Origin: Drechmeria coniospora
Lineage: Eukaryota; Ascomycota; Sordariomycetes; Hypocreales; Ophiocordycipitaceae
NCBI RefSeq assembly: GCF_001625195.1
Contig: NC_054389.1
Coordinates: 1,054,001-1,118,000 of the forward strand
DNA: 64,000 nt
Direction: 5' to 3'
Made by a program: the position numbers and the translations under genes. This document shows positions 45,301 through 56,683 of the stretch, in pieces. Position 1 is the stretch's first letter. Every line of letters starts with the position of its first letter. The notes beneath the pieces are model-generated. The model was not told the origin of the DNA. It saw nothing but the letters and a program-made list of their open reading frames with translations, and ran no database searches.

Positions 45301-46661
45301 GAGTACTTACTAAAGTACCTGCACGTTACCATACGTGTACTTGGGTACTTATTCTGTACTGTACTTGCGTGCAGAGAGTACTGTACGGAGCACAACTGCA
45401 TGTACTGTACATGTGCATTACTTACATTACTTACATGTAGGGCACAGCATGTGCGCGAGCAAGGAATAATATGGCAAAGAGGCAGGGAAGGAAACTTGGT
45501 GGTGTGGCGTCTCGTTTCCTGCCCCCGGCAAACAGCAAACCGACCGTGTACTTGCAAGTACACACGCATACATCAAATACGGGCCAGTAAAAGAACGTAC
45601 ACAGATACGCACGCTTTGCCCGCATTCTTCGACGGCACTTCGACTGCAGTACTTGCATAGTTAGCTAGGCACACTGGGTACGTACTTCTCGAGTCCAGGT
45701 GCCTTCCTTGGCTTGGACCCCGTCTGACGTCTGAGCGGAGACGTAGGTGAACTTGGTCGTGAAAAGGTCCGAGCGAGGGTGATCGACGATCCAAGTACTC
45801 GTACTTGGTTTCCTACCACCGCACTGCACAGCACCGTGTACCGGTACAGATATGGCACGCTCCATGTCGCCTACGGGCAGGTGCGATACATGTACTCGCA
45901 CCAACTGGCAAGTGCTCAAGTAATTACGAGCAAGTACTCTACATGTACGTCTGCTGTACTGTAAGTAATTACTCCGTACTTACCTGCAAGTACTTACTTG
46001 ATTTCTCCGCTCCCAAGTACTGGTACTTGTCGTTGTGCTCCGTACTTTTGCTTCACTTCATCCCGCGCTCTTCACCGCGCCAGGCAAGGATGCGTCCTTC
46101 ATCATCGTCAACAGGGATCCCGACGCTACGAGTCACGCATGGACGACTTGCCGTCGATACCCTTCCGCCGGAATGGAGACAAACTTCCTCGACCCCGTAC
46201 CTCGCCTCGACAATGTGCCATCTGGGCGCTAGCAAGGTGGCCTCGCAGCCCGAGACCCTGCTATTGAACCCGTCGTCGAGTCTCCAACCCCCCCTCCCCA
46301 CGCTCCCCGTCCCCTTCCCGCCTCACGCCCGCCACGGAGACGCGAGGTCTCTTCCGTTTCTAGGCCCTTTCCAGCGAAAAAGCAGACGTCTGCATGATGG
46401 CACGGACGTTGGTCCAGATGAAGGCGTGTTTCTTTTTCGAGGTAAAAATACCACGTCGCCGCTGGCCAACTTCATAATGTCCTCGCGCCGGACGACGACG
46501 ACGGGCGACATCGGTCAAAGGGCAAGGACGGTGCCACGGGTCCGCTCATCAACGCCCACCCTCTCGTACTCGCTCGACGCCAATTTTCTCCTTTATTACA
46601 CAGTCTCCGGGTGCCCATCTCTATATTTCAAGTGGGGTGCCGTCCCTCGCAACCTGCCATC
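39360..46661. other. 7.3-kb region with no supportable gene
   Basis: 39360-40200 is the 3' flank of the cysteine-rich protein gene. GTAC-word blocks lie at about 40270-40960, 43410-43515, 44080-44260, 44580-44700, 45110-45460 and 45790-46050. Between them (41030-43400) is GC-rich DNA with many overlapping open frames on both strands, including a 298-codon minus frame at 42525-43421; all look compositionally driven and lack motifs. 46060-46661 should be the promoter and leader of the ankyrin gene. A decayed mobile element cannot be excluded, but no transposase, reverse transcriptase or terminal repeat is visible. Confidence 0.5.
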
Positions 46662-46883
46662 ATGAACCCGTATCGTCTCAATGACTCGGCCGACGACCGG
46701 TCAGAATACTCCCTGTCGGGACCGCCGCCCTCCGTGCCCCCCAAGGAGCCTCTCGTCCTCGACCTGAAGGAAGCCCTCGGCCTGCCACCTTCAACCGCCA
46801 ACACAGCCCGGTCCGCCTCGATCCGGGCCGCCTCGCCTCCTCGCAGCCATTACCAAGAGCCCGTGTCCGTGTCGGTGCTGACG

Positions 46884-46914
<31 letters not shown>

Positions 46915-49793
46915 TGTCCCCGTCCGCCTGGCCGCGGCAGCCTCCCCTCTCGGCCCCCTCGTCGGCGCACGCGCCGTACCTCGTCCCGCACGCGCCGCAC
47001 CTCGTCCCGCACGCGTTCCCGCAGCGGACCGTCGCCATGGCCCAGTCGTCCAAGGCGCACACGCAGTGCCTGCAGCTCTGCAGCGACGTGGCCGCCGCCG
47101 GTGACCGCGTCGCCGAGCGGCTCGCCGAGTACGCGACGCTCGCCAAGCACCTCCCCCACGGCTTCGACGCCCTCGCCAACGACCTGCTCGACATGTGCCA
47201 GGTGCTCTTCCTCATCGAGGCCGGCCTCAACGAGGCGGCGCGCAACGGCCAGTCGCTGCCGCTCGACATGATCACGGTGCTCGACAAGAAGTTCCGCACC
47301 GCCCAGGCCGACTTCAAGGTGCTCGACCAGATCGTCGGCAAGCAGCTCGACTACGAGCGCCAGGGCGCCATGGGCCGCATGCGCCGCGGCTTCGGCAAGA
47401 TGTTCGGCGACAACAGCGTCGAGCGCGTCGCCCTCGCCCTCTCGCGGTCGCGCGAGGACCTCAAGATGAGCGCCTACATGTTCCAGTGGAGCGTCGGCGC
47501 CGACAAGGTCGAGAGCGCCCTCGGCATCGGCTACATCGGCCTCGCCGCGGCGCTCGAGACGTCGGACCTCCGCCGCAAGCGCGCCGTCTCGGTGGCGTCG
47601 GAGGAGCGGACGTCGTACGTGCGCCACCAGCGGAGCCTCGAGAACACGCGCCTCGCCGACCTGTCGTCGCAGTCGCCGACGCTCCTCCAGCCGCCGCTGA
47701 TGCAGCCCAAGGGCTCGCCCTTCGGCCACGAGTCGGTCAGCGGCGACAGCGCCTTCGGCGGCCACGGCCACGTCGGCCACGCCGGCCACGTCGGCCAGGA
47801 GAGCCCCAACACGCGCTACACGGGCAGCTCGGCCGGCAGCTCGTACGACGGCCGGCAGTCGCACTCGGTGTCGCGCAAGACGGCCGGCGGCTACGAGGAG
47901 AGCCACCGGAGCGCGGCGGCCGAGCCGAGCCGCGAGTCGAGCCGCGAGCTCGACGCGCTCCTCGCCGACATCGCCAACCTCGACCTCGACAGCTCCAAGG
48001 TGGTGCACGTCAAGAGCGAGCCGTACACGATGCCGCGCAAGCGGCCGCGCACCACGGCCGACGCCGACAAAGTCAACGTCAAGCACGCGCTCGTCTCGGC
48101 CATCCGCGCGCGCGACCACAAGCTCATCGGCCAGCTCCTCGACCGCGGCGTCTCGCCCAACACGGGGCCGGAGCTGCACGCGCTCAACGAGGCGGTGCTC
48201 GCCCAGGACGCCGAGAGCGTCCGCCTGCTGCTCCTCTACGGCGCCGACGCCAACGAGACGGACCAGGACGGCGTCAGCCCGCTCGTGGCCGCGGCGGAGA
48301 AGTCGTTCCTCACGGGCGCCATGGCCCTGCTCAAGTACGGCGCCGACCCGAACCAGTCGTCGGGCCCCGAGCTCGAGACGCCGCTCGTCGTGGCCGTCGT
48401 GGCCAACAACCTGCGCCTCGGCCATCTGCTGCTCATGTACGGCGGCAGCGCGAACCAGTCGACGGCCGACGGCGACACGCTGCTCGTCGGCTGCATCAAC
48501 AAGAAGACGCCCAAGAAGCTCGTCGACCTGCTGCTCGACTACGGCGCCGACGCGAACAAGAAGAACCGCGAGGGCAAGACGGCCCTCTTCGAGGCCATCA
48601 CGGCCGGCCGGCTCGACCTCGTCGGCAGCCTCCTCGACCACGGCGCGAACCCGAACCTGCCGGGCCCCAAGCACATGCTCTGGCCGTCGACGTACCAGCC
48701 GCCCATCCTCAAGACGCTGCTCGAGCACGGCGCCGACTTCAAGAAGGCGCCGGGCGTCATGGAGCTTGCGACGAGCATCAACAACATCGAGTCGATCCGC
48801 ATCCTGCTCAAGGCCGGCGTCGACCCCAACGCCAAGAAGGACGGCGTCTACACGCCGCTGTGCTCGTCGATCCGCGACGACCGCAGCGACATCTTCCAGC
48901 TGCTGCTGAGCAACGGCGCCGACCCCAACTGCCCGGCGAGCGAGTACCCGGCCTTCAAGTGCGTGACGCACCACCGGGTCCACTTCCTGCCGGCGCTCGT
49001 CGCCGCCGGCGCCAAGCTCACGTCGCCCAAGGGCATCCTCGAGACGGCGGTGACGTCCAACAACCCCGAGGCGCTGCGCTGGCTGCTCGACCGCGGCCTC
49101 GACCCGGACGAGAAGAGCGCCAAGGGCCACACGCCGCTGACGAGCGCCATCCGCGACAACCGCGTCGAGTTCGTCGAGCTGCTGCTCGGCCGCGGCGCCA
49201 ACCCCAACGTCCGCGGCCAGGACTGGCCCGTCTGCATGGCGGTGCGCAACCCCGACATCCTGCGGCGCGTGCTCTCGGTCCTGCCCGAGCCGCGCGCCTT
49301 CAAGGGCGTCATGGAGATGGCCGTCGTCGCCAACCAGCTCGAGTCGGTCAAGCTGCTGCTCGCCGCCGGCGTCTCGGTCGAGGACCGCAACGGCGGCGTC
49401 TTCTCGCCGCTGACGACGGCCATCCGCGAGTACCGCACCGACATCGTCTCGTACCTCATCCGCGAGGGCGGCGCCGACGTCAACGCGCCGGGCGAGCACC
49501 TGCCCATCGTCAAGTCGCTCCGGCGGCTGCAGGAGGACAGCACCGAGATCATCGACCTGCTGCTCGAGAGCGGCGCCGACCCGAACAAGGTCTACCGCGG
49601 CTGGAACGGCATCATGCAGGCGCTCGAGAACGGCGACGCGGCGATGCTGAAGAAGATGTGCAAGAAGGGCGTCAACCTGGACGTCAGGGACGAGCTCGGC
49701 CGCTCCGTGACGGAGATTGCCATCTCGCGCCGCTGGGAGGAGGCGGTGACGATTCTCATGGCGAGCCCGCGCCTGCAGCCGGCGCTCGAGTGA
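46662..49793 (+). CDS. Large ankyrin-repeat protein
   Basis: A single exon of 1043 aa from MNPYRLNDSADDRSEYSLSG; an in-frame upstream ATG at 46611 would add 17 residues. Residues 1-125 are disordered and Pro-rich (a nine-Pro run near 75). A helical domain at about 130-310 (CLQLCSDVAAAGDRVAERLA, DMCQVLFLIEAGLNEAARNG, VLDQIVGKQLDYERQGAMGR) may be an interaction module. Residues 320-450 are Ser/Gly/His-rich. From about 470 to 1035 there are roughly sixteen ankyrin repeats (examples: LLLLYGADANETDQDGVSPL, LLDYGADANKKNREGKTALF, LLLGRGANPNVRGQD, LLLESGADPNKVYRG). No signal peptide or membrane span is seen, so it is likely a cytosolic or nuclear scaffold. Codon third positions are almost exclusively C or G, more so than in neighbouring genes. 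Specific function is unknown. Confidence 0.92.
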
Positions 49794-50009
49794 GGGAGGG
49801 CGCGCGGCCGGCGGGGAGCGAAGCGGAGCGGGGAGGGCGACGACGGGCAAGGTGTTTTGCGTCCATGGTTGTCTGCTGTCGATTGAGTAATATACCACGT
49901 TTTAATTGAGACGGGCAAAGGCCGTGACGGCCCGGCTGGTGATGGGTGATGGGCTCGGAAGGCGATGATGGGATCGTCGACGGGGTGCATGCTCCGTGGC
50001 GCTGCTGCC

Positions 50010-50322
50010 GGCACTGGTGCTACTGGCACTGACACTGGCGCTGGCACTGGTACTGCTGGCACTGGCGCTGGCACTGGTACCGCTGGCGCGCTGGCACTGA
50101 TACTGCTGGCACTGGCACTGGCGCTGGCACTGGTACTGCTGGCACTGGCACTGGCGCTGGCACTGGTATTGCTGGCACTGGTACTGCTAGCAATGGTACT
50201 GCTGGCACTGGTACTGCTGGCACTGGTACTGCTGGCACTGGTACTGCTGGCACTGGTACTGCCGGCACCGGTACTGCTTGCACTGGCACGGGCGCTGGCG
50301 CTGGCGCTGGCCTTGGTATTGA
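50010..50322 (+). repeat. 15-bp minisatellite GCTGGCACTGGTACT
   Basis: About twenty imperfect units; copies near 50185-50270 are nearly identical. Open frames through it on both strands (Ser/Ala/Thr or Leu/Ala repeats) reflect the repeat rather than a gene. A short related patch occurs at about 51180-51220. Confidence 0.9.
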
Positions 50323-51260
50323 TGCCCTCTCCCGCAAGTAGGTATCTACAGTAGGTGTGCTGTAAGTGCCTTGTGACGCGGCCGTCTGTAACTGACGGCA
50401 GCGGAGAAATAGTCGTCCGTTGGGGGATACCCAACACCTGGAACACGTGTGGAGCATGGAGTACAACATGGCAGTACTTGTACTTTAGCTGTACTCCGTA
50501 CTTATGGTACAGTTCGTCTACAGCCAAACACACACTGTCTGTATTTCGCAGTCCGTACTTGTAGAGTATTCATGTCAATATTACTACAGTAAGTACAACT
50601 ACATGCAAGCATTCATAGTAATACTTGCTAGGTTGCTGCCATACTGTACACTGACCCATCCCGCACTGTACGCAGCTGTAATCGTGAGTACGTCTGTAAG
50701 TACTCCTCCATCCACGCCGCCCACTCTCTCCACCTTTCCTGCTCTTACATCATCGACCTTCCCACGCGGCGCAACACCAACAGCATGGCCAAGGACGGCC
50801 GACGCGATGAGTTTGCACGCCATGTGCTTGTCGGGGTCGCGTGCCTGAACCAAGCCAACCCCGTGCACGCTAGCACGCAGCGAGGCTTCGTTGTTGCTTG
50901 TTGCCGGCCGTCGCTCGCCATCTTCCGAACGTGACCAGGTTGATGGATTCGCCGAAAGCGGCGTCGACGTCAGACGTTGGACGGAAGCACCTACGGAACA
51001 GGCGGACTCCGGAGGAACCGATGAGATGATGGCCACGGCTTCATTCAACCGGCCATCGCGCCGTTGACGTCGGCGCCAGTTCTTTTGCTCGGAACGATCC
51101 ATTGTCTTCCTTTTGCTCGACTGTCCGGGCTCACTCGGCAGAGACAAGGCGGCTGCATTCCTGTCTGTCAGGCACCGATACTGGCGCTGTCACTGGCACT
51201 GCACTGGTGCTGGCGCTGTATTGACGCTACTGGGATGGTGTTGACGGCAAGTACCACTTT

Positions 51261-51385
51261 CATCAAGGGGTCCTTCATCCAAGGGTCCCTCATCCAAGGA
51301 TCCTTCATTCAAGGGTCCTTCATCCAAGGGTCTCCATCCAAGGGTCTCCATCCAAGGGTCTCCATCCAAGGGTCTCCATCCAAGG
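51261..51385 (+). repeat. 14-15-bp minisatellite CATCCAAGGGTCTC
   Basis: About nine units, the last four nearly perfect. The unit gives a Trp/Asp/Leu/Gly repeat if read on the minus strand. Unrelated in sequence to the upstream minisatellite. Confidence 0.9.
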
Positions 51386-52673
51386 CCCGTTCGGACAACG
51401 CGGGACACCCCTTCGCGTTCGATGGAATCCGTCGCAATGGCGTCATGACCCCATGATGGACGATGTACGAGTTCCATAGGCAGCAAGGCGGCGGGGGTTG
51501 CGGACGTCGACGGGCCTCGTGCACGTGACATCATACCGGCTTCCCGCGGCACGTCGCATCGCCATTTCTCACCATGGCAGTCATCCAGCAGCATGTTCGA
51601 GCAGGCAAGAATGCAGGTGCAGTTGCGGATGCCGTCGATGCCGTCGTGCAGCTCCTCCTCGTCGTCGTCGTCGTCGTATGATAGGCCCCCCTCCGACATT
51701 CGTGCCGGCATCTCGCTCATCCGTGCTGACCTGCGCGTCGGCGGCCTTGTTGGTTCCGGCGTAGGTCCGACAGGTAGGTTGTGGTGGTATTAGCGGGCGT
51801 GCTGTTACTGTGCTGTTACTGCACTTGGGCGATGCGGCCTTGCTGATGGATGGCAGCGTCACTAACATGCTTGCGGCCGTTGAGCCTGTGGCGTCGCTCC
51901 GTTCGGCGCATCTTCCCCCGGCAGCATTCCGGACTTGACCGGCACCAGCCAACTTTGGCCTGCCAGCACCCGTCATGGTGCTAGCCCCGCTGCTGCGAGG
52001 TACCGCCAAGGCACCTGCGAGTAGGTTGATGCCGCCGGTGACGGCTAGGTACCGACGAGGTACCCGCTAGCAGCCGGATGGAATCTTCCCTCGACCACGC
52101 CACAGCTTCCTCGACGACGGAGCCGCCGCAGGGCTACGCTGTTTACATGCTTACAGGGCGCGAGCGTCGCCGGGCCACAGGGCGCGACGGCGCTAGGCTC
52201 GGCGGCCACAGGGACGGCGGCCATCTCATAGGGCCTCCCTTCAGGGGACCGGCCGCGCTGTCAGCGTCGCGCTGCCGAAAATAGTCGTTGCCATGCGATT
52301 TCCGGAGAGCGCCTCATCCGAGCCGGTCTGACGTCGACCAGCTGTCATCCGTCCTCTGCCCTCTTCCTCGTGGCGCACGATGCATGCGTCAGAGTCATGT
52401 TGCACGTTTCTGCCTCTCGTTTTCGTCCGCCTGCCAGTGGGAATTCGCAAGATGGATAAATTCCGCCTCATCCGCACAATCGGATCGGTCTGATACATCT
52501 CCCAGCAACCATCGCATCTCTCTCACCATCGCATCTCACTCACCATCGCATCTCACTTCATCATCGCATCACTCCATCATCACATCACTCTTCGTCTTAC
52601 TGCACTTTTCCTCGCACATTACACACAATACGCTGCCTCGATCGGTTGATCCAGGCTCTTTGGCAATTCAATC

Positions 52674-53983
52674 ATGATCGGCCAACTTCTTCCCCTCTCG
52701 GCGCTGCTCGGCCTCGCGGCTGGCGCGGCCATCCCGACCAATGACGGCTTCCCGAGCCCAAGCGCGCAGCAGGAGCTCAGCATAGCCCAGCAGGCGGGCG
52801 GCTTGTTGCCGAACGGACCGGCGCCAACGTCGCTCGGCGCCAACAGCATCACCGCCTTCCAGCTCATCGCCTTCAACGAACTCTTCGAGACGGCCTACTT
52901 CAGCTCGCTGCTCGCAAACATCACCTCCGGCGCGGCCGGCTACGAGGCCGAGAACAAGGATGAGCTCATCAAGATTTTCACCACCGTGCTCGCTGTAAGT
53001 CACGATCGATGCACCGCCCCCCCCCCCCCTTGCACACGAAGCAATCGTCCTTGATGGCCTTGATCCATCCTCCCATCCACCCATCTCCACCCATTTCACC
53101 CACCCATCCACCCATTTCACCCACCCATCCACCCATCCACCCATCCACCCATCCACACTCACCCACCATCATCACCATCGTCCTTCTCCCCGTCCAACGT
53201 CCATCGTCCCTGGCTGACAGAGATTCCCCTCGACAGCAAGAGGAGCAGCACGCCATCGCGGCCGTCGCGACGCTCAAGGGCGTCAACGCCTTCGCCCCCT
53301 CGGCCTGCCAGTACCAGTTTCCCGTCTCGAACCTCAAGGATGCCATCAACCTCGCCGAGACCTTCACCGCCGCCGTCCTCGGCGCGCTCCAGGGCGCCAA
53401 CGTCATCTTCGGCCAGGACGGAAACGTGCCGCCGATCCAGATCGTCTCCTCCGTCATCGGCCAGGAGGGCGCCCAGAACGGCTTCTACCGCGTCTTCCTC
53501 GACAAGGTTCCGTCCGAGTCGCCCTTCCTCACCGCCGTGCCCGCGCCCTTTGCCTGGTCGGCCCTGCAGGCCTTTATCGTGCCCGGCTCCTGCCCCTACG
53601 CCCTGAGCGACATCGCCCTGCCCATCTTCCCGGGCCTCATGACCAACGGCGGTGCCGTCGCGGCGCTCGAGCCCAAGGACCAGACCCTCAGCTTCAGCGC
53701 CGACCTGTCGAGCTCCGAGGCGGCCAAGAAGTACGTCGGCAGCAGCAGCCTCTTCCTCACCTACACGACGGGCCAGCAGATGCCCATCAGCGTGCCCATC
53801 ACCGACGTCAAGTGGGACGGGTGCACCATCAGCTTCAAGGCCAACTTCCCCTACACCGAGCATGTCATGCAGGGCTTCTCCCACGCGGCGCTGACGACGG
53901 CCAACAACATTGCGAACCCCAACGCCGTCGTCGATTGCGCCCTCGCCGGGCCCGCCCTCATCCAGGTGAACAATCCTCTCTGA
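52674..53983 (+). CDS. lsdA: LsdA/Rds1-like secreted protein with ferritin-like domain
   Basis: Resembles fungal late-sexual-development/stress proteins with a ferritin-like fold. Exons 52674-52994 and 53237-53983 give 355 aa. Residues 1-19 form a signal peptide (MIGQLLPLSALLGLAAGAA). The ferritin-like helices run from about residue 55 (ITAFQLIAFNELFETAYFSS) through QEEQHAIAAVATLKG at 108-122 and a later segment GQEGAQNGFYRVFL. Glu/His residues in NELFE, EEQH and QEG sit where diiron ligands occur in ferritin-like proteins; metal binding is inference. The C-terminal half is a beta-rich region (TLSFSADLSS, MPISVPITDVKWDGCTISFK). The 242-nt intron splits the protein exactly before QEEQH and contains a 13-C run and ACCC-rich repeats. 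Expression during sexual or stationary phase would fit the family. Confidence 0.85.
53017..53162 (+). repeat. Poly-C run and CCCATCCA repeats in the lsdA-like intron
   Basis: A 13-C homopolymer (53017-53029) is followed by about twelve CACCCATC/CATTTCACC units (53065-53160). All of it is removed by splicing in the chosen model. Confidence 0.8.
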
Positions 53984-55647
53984 ACGATTGTATAGGAGTG
54001 GGTGGTGCTTGTCGTTGTTCTTTTGCTTCGGTCGTGTCAGGATGTTCGTCTTGGCTGTCGAAGGGGTTTATGGCACATGGCGTTTGATGGGATTTGCACT
54101 TTACGTTGGAAAGCAATAGAAGCGTTTGCTGCACCATGGCTTTGTATTTTACCTACCATGCTATATTCAATCTAATGGCATCTTGAGCTTGTACCTTGCC
54201 CGATGAAGAGTGGAAAAAAAAGTGAGATGACCTTCTTGACGAGGAGCGAGGCGAGGGCAACTTGCTTGATGGCCTTGATTCCCATTGACGGGCACCTTGC
54301 TTGATGACCTTCATTCCCATTGACTAAGAGTGAGGCGTGGGTACCTTGCTTCATGACAAATGGGCATTGAAGGATATGACAACATCACGACAAATCGGCA
54401 CACCTACATCGGCGGTTTCGTTACTCATGATGGTGGTGGATCGAGACGGTGGCGTGGCGCATCCTCGTGGGCATTGGAGGGGTATTGGTGGGAGAATACG
54501 GAGTACAGTACCTGCAACATCACGTAAGTACTCCGTACATGTCCTTGAAGTACTTGATACAAGTGCTGTGCCGATAACTTGTACATCGGCCGTTTTGTAA
54601 GTATAGTACTTGTTCAATATCCGTGCGCAAGTTGGTGAATGCCGGCACGGGGCATGACGAATTGGTTACAGGATAGAATCGCTTGTACTCTGCACCGTAC
54701 CGGTACCTCAGTGGAGTTGCGTAGTAAGTACAGTACTTGTTCAATATCCATGGGTGAATGCAGGTAGTTGTGATGTCGTACGGAGTACGGAGTATCTACC
54801 TGTACTGTAGTTGTTGGTGATGATAGGGAGTGACAGTTGCTCACCTTTCACCTACCTAGTACTTACAGTACATGTACTCCGTCCGTAAGTACTTACACTA
54901 GCCTAGCATTATGTGTACAAGTGAACTCCGTATACAAGGCCAAGTTACAAGGTACACGCCCCGCACGCCGTTTCGAGTACCTGTACAATGCGCATGTACA
55001 GTCTACTTGTGCGCTGGAACGCATGATCTCATCCCGCGCCTCCCCGGAAGCCCAAGTTCCGGAGCTAGTCGACGAGCCAAGCGCCGTTAACGCGGGGAAT
55101 GGATGCATCGGCCCGCCCCCTACCCGTACAAGTGCGAGAGGAGTATCGTGCAGTACGGAGATGTCAGTATCCGAACGCAGCAGCCCGTATAATAGTATTG
55201 CGCACACATCCGAGCAAGGGTATCATCAAGGGTATCATCTCAAGTGGACATAATATCAGTACGGTGTATACTTATATCAGTCGCTGCCGAGCCTACGGGC
55301 ATGGCGACCCTTGTGCACGCATCGTCATCTCCATGAGACTCCTGATTCACCGTCGTCTTGTCCATCCCGCCCGATCCGAGTCAAGGTGATGTTGTGGTGC
55401 CGTGGTTCATGCTGCATGTCACCCATGTCTCAGGTGCAAGTACAGGGCCGCCAGATGTCCTGATCCTGGCCTTGCAAGCCCCCGTCCCCGTCAACCCACC
55501 AGCGGTGAGTCGTATGAATACGACTTGATTACAGAGGAATACCACCACCCTATGCGCCTGCGTATTCGCCTTCGCAGCCGCCTCACCATCACCACTCCGT
55601 TCTTCCCCCGTCAAGCTTGACTCTACCAGTCTTGGAGAGGAAGAAGA
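53984..55647. other. Intergenic region with local repeats and a GTAC block
   Basis: 3' flank of the LsdA-like gene, then an imperfect repeat of GGGTACCTTGCTTGATG-like units (54240-54360), a GTAC-word block (about 54490-54995) and unremarkable sequence to the sulfotransferase-like start. The minus-strand frame at 55381-56151 overlaps the next gene and is not called. Confidence 0.5.
54240..54360. repeat. Imperfect tandem repeats around CCTTGCTTGATG
   Basis: Three related units share (G/C)ACCTTGCTTGATG(A/G)CCTT followed by (G/C)ATTCCCATTGAC. Units are about 42-55 bp and diverged. Confidence 0.7.
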
Positions 55648-56683
55648 ATGGGCGGCGTACCATCGATGCCGTCCGACCGGACGCGGACTCTCCAGGTCAT
55701 CGGCGCCGGATACTCCAGAACCGGCACCGTATCCATGGCACTCGCTCTCGAGAAGCTTCTCGACGGGCCCGTCATGCACGGCGGCACTCACCTCTTTGGC
55801 CGCGAAGACGGTAGGTTCCGCTCCTCTCCTCTGCACCGCAGCGGCGGCGGCGGCGGCGTCGTGACGGACGGTGCACTCTTCGAAACGAAGAACCAACGGC
55901 GCTAACCCGTCGCCGTCGTCAGCGTACCCCAAGTTGTGGTGCGAAATCTTCCGCCAGCGCAACAACAAGCCGGTGCTGATGAAGCTCCTGCGCGAGGCCA
56001 CGGCCGGCTTCGTCGGCCTCACCGACGCACCCGGCACCATGTTCCTGCCGGAGCTGCTCGAGCTGTACCCCGAAGCCAAGGTGGTGCTCGTCACGCGCGA
56101 CCCGCACCGCTGGCTTCGGAGCATGGAGCTCATCATGCGCAACATTGGCATGAAACCGTGGGTCCTCGAGGCCCTGCTGTTTCCGTGCCCGACCTGGCGC
56201 TGGACCCCGACCGTTCTCGGTCAGATGGGAGAAAAGTACGTGGCCCCAAAGACGAACAAACGTGCGTGTTGTCGGTGCCGTGGGCTGAGCGCTGACTGGT
56301 GCTGTCCTTTCCGCAGGGAAAGTGAACGACTCGGTATCAAGCTAGGCCCAGGTATGTTGAGAGCGCCGACAAGCCAGTCCCGTTCTCCTCGGTGCTAGTC
56401 GTTGACGACGCATGATGCAGAGTACCTGCCAAAGTACAACGAATATGTACGCGCCCACGTCCAGCCGGAGAAGCTGCTCACCATGGAGCTCAAGGAGGGC
56501 TGGGATCCACTGGCCAAGTTCTTGGACGCGCCGGTGCCCAAGGAGCCGTTTCCGCGCGCCAATGATGCGCAGGCATTTGAAGCGTATGCGAGGAGGATCG
56601 TTGTCACTGCAGGCCTTGTGTGGACGGGCATCCTGCTTGCCATCGGTCTCGCCGTCTGGGGTACGTGGCAGCTGTCGAGGTAG
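55648..56683 (+). CDS. Sulfotransferase-like P-loop protein with C-terminal membrane anchor
   Basis: Belongs by motif to a fungal/bacterial sulfotransferase-like family, often loosely annotated as an epimerase. Exons 55648-55810, 55923-56235, 56317-56351 and 56421-56683 give 257 aa. LQVIGAGYSRTGTVSMALAL at about 17-36 forms the PAPS/phosphate-binding P-loop. Next come GPVMHGGTHLFGRED/AYPKLW, DAPGTMFLPELLELYPEAKV with VLVTRDPHRWLRSM, and the late motif EKLLTMELKEGWDPLAKFL followed by PVPKEPFPRAND. The end (VTAGLVWTGILLAIGLAVWG, about 233-252) is one hydrophobic span, suggesting tail anchoring. Exon 3 is only 35 nt and its sequence (ESERLGIKLGP) is the least certain part. Activity and substrate are unknown. 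Confidence 0.83.

Larger units (their letters stand above)
49794..52673. other. Intergenic region with two minisatellites and a GTAC block
   Basis: The first 200 bp are the 3' flank of the ankyrin gene. A 15-bp minisatellite follows (50010-50322), then a GTAC block (about 50465-50720). 50720-51200 has no motif-bearing frame. A second minisatellite lies at 51261-51385. A minus-strand frame 51190-51720 has an acidic Cys-containing segment but is not called. The last 200 bp contain ACCATCGCATCTC-type repeats (52505-52590), presumably the leader of the LsdA-like gene. Confidence 0.5.

Noticed and set aside
46791..49898. 1035-codon minus-strand and 904-codon plus-strand frames overlapping the ankyrin gene
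   Set aside because: Both are Arg/Ala/Val-rich products of the extreme third-position GC of the ankyrin frame and show no domain.
49592..50533. 313-codon minus frame with long Ser/Ala/Thr repeats
   Set aside because: The repetitive part is entirely the 15-bp minisatellite and the rest is antisense to the ankyrin gene end.
50599..51147. 182-codon minus frame beginning MSLPSEPGQSSK
   Set aside because: Its C-terminal part runs into a GTAC block and no conserved segment is recognisable; it could be a real small gene but is not supported.
55381..56151. 256-codon minus frame over the sulfotransferase-like gene start
   Set aside because: Antisense to a well-supported spliced gene and without domain features.
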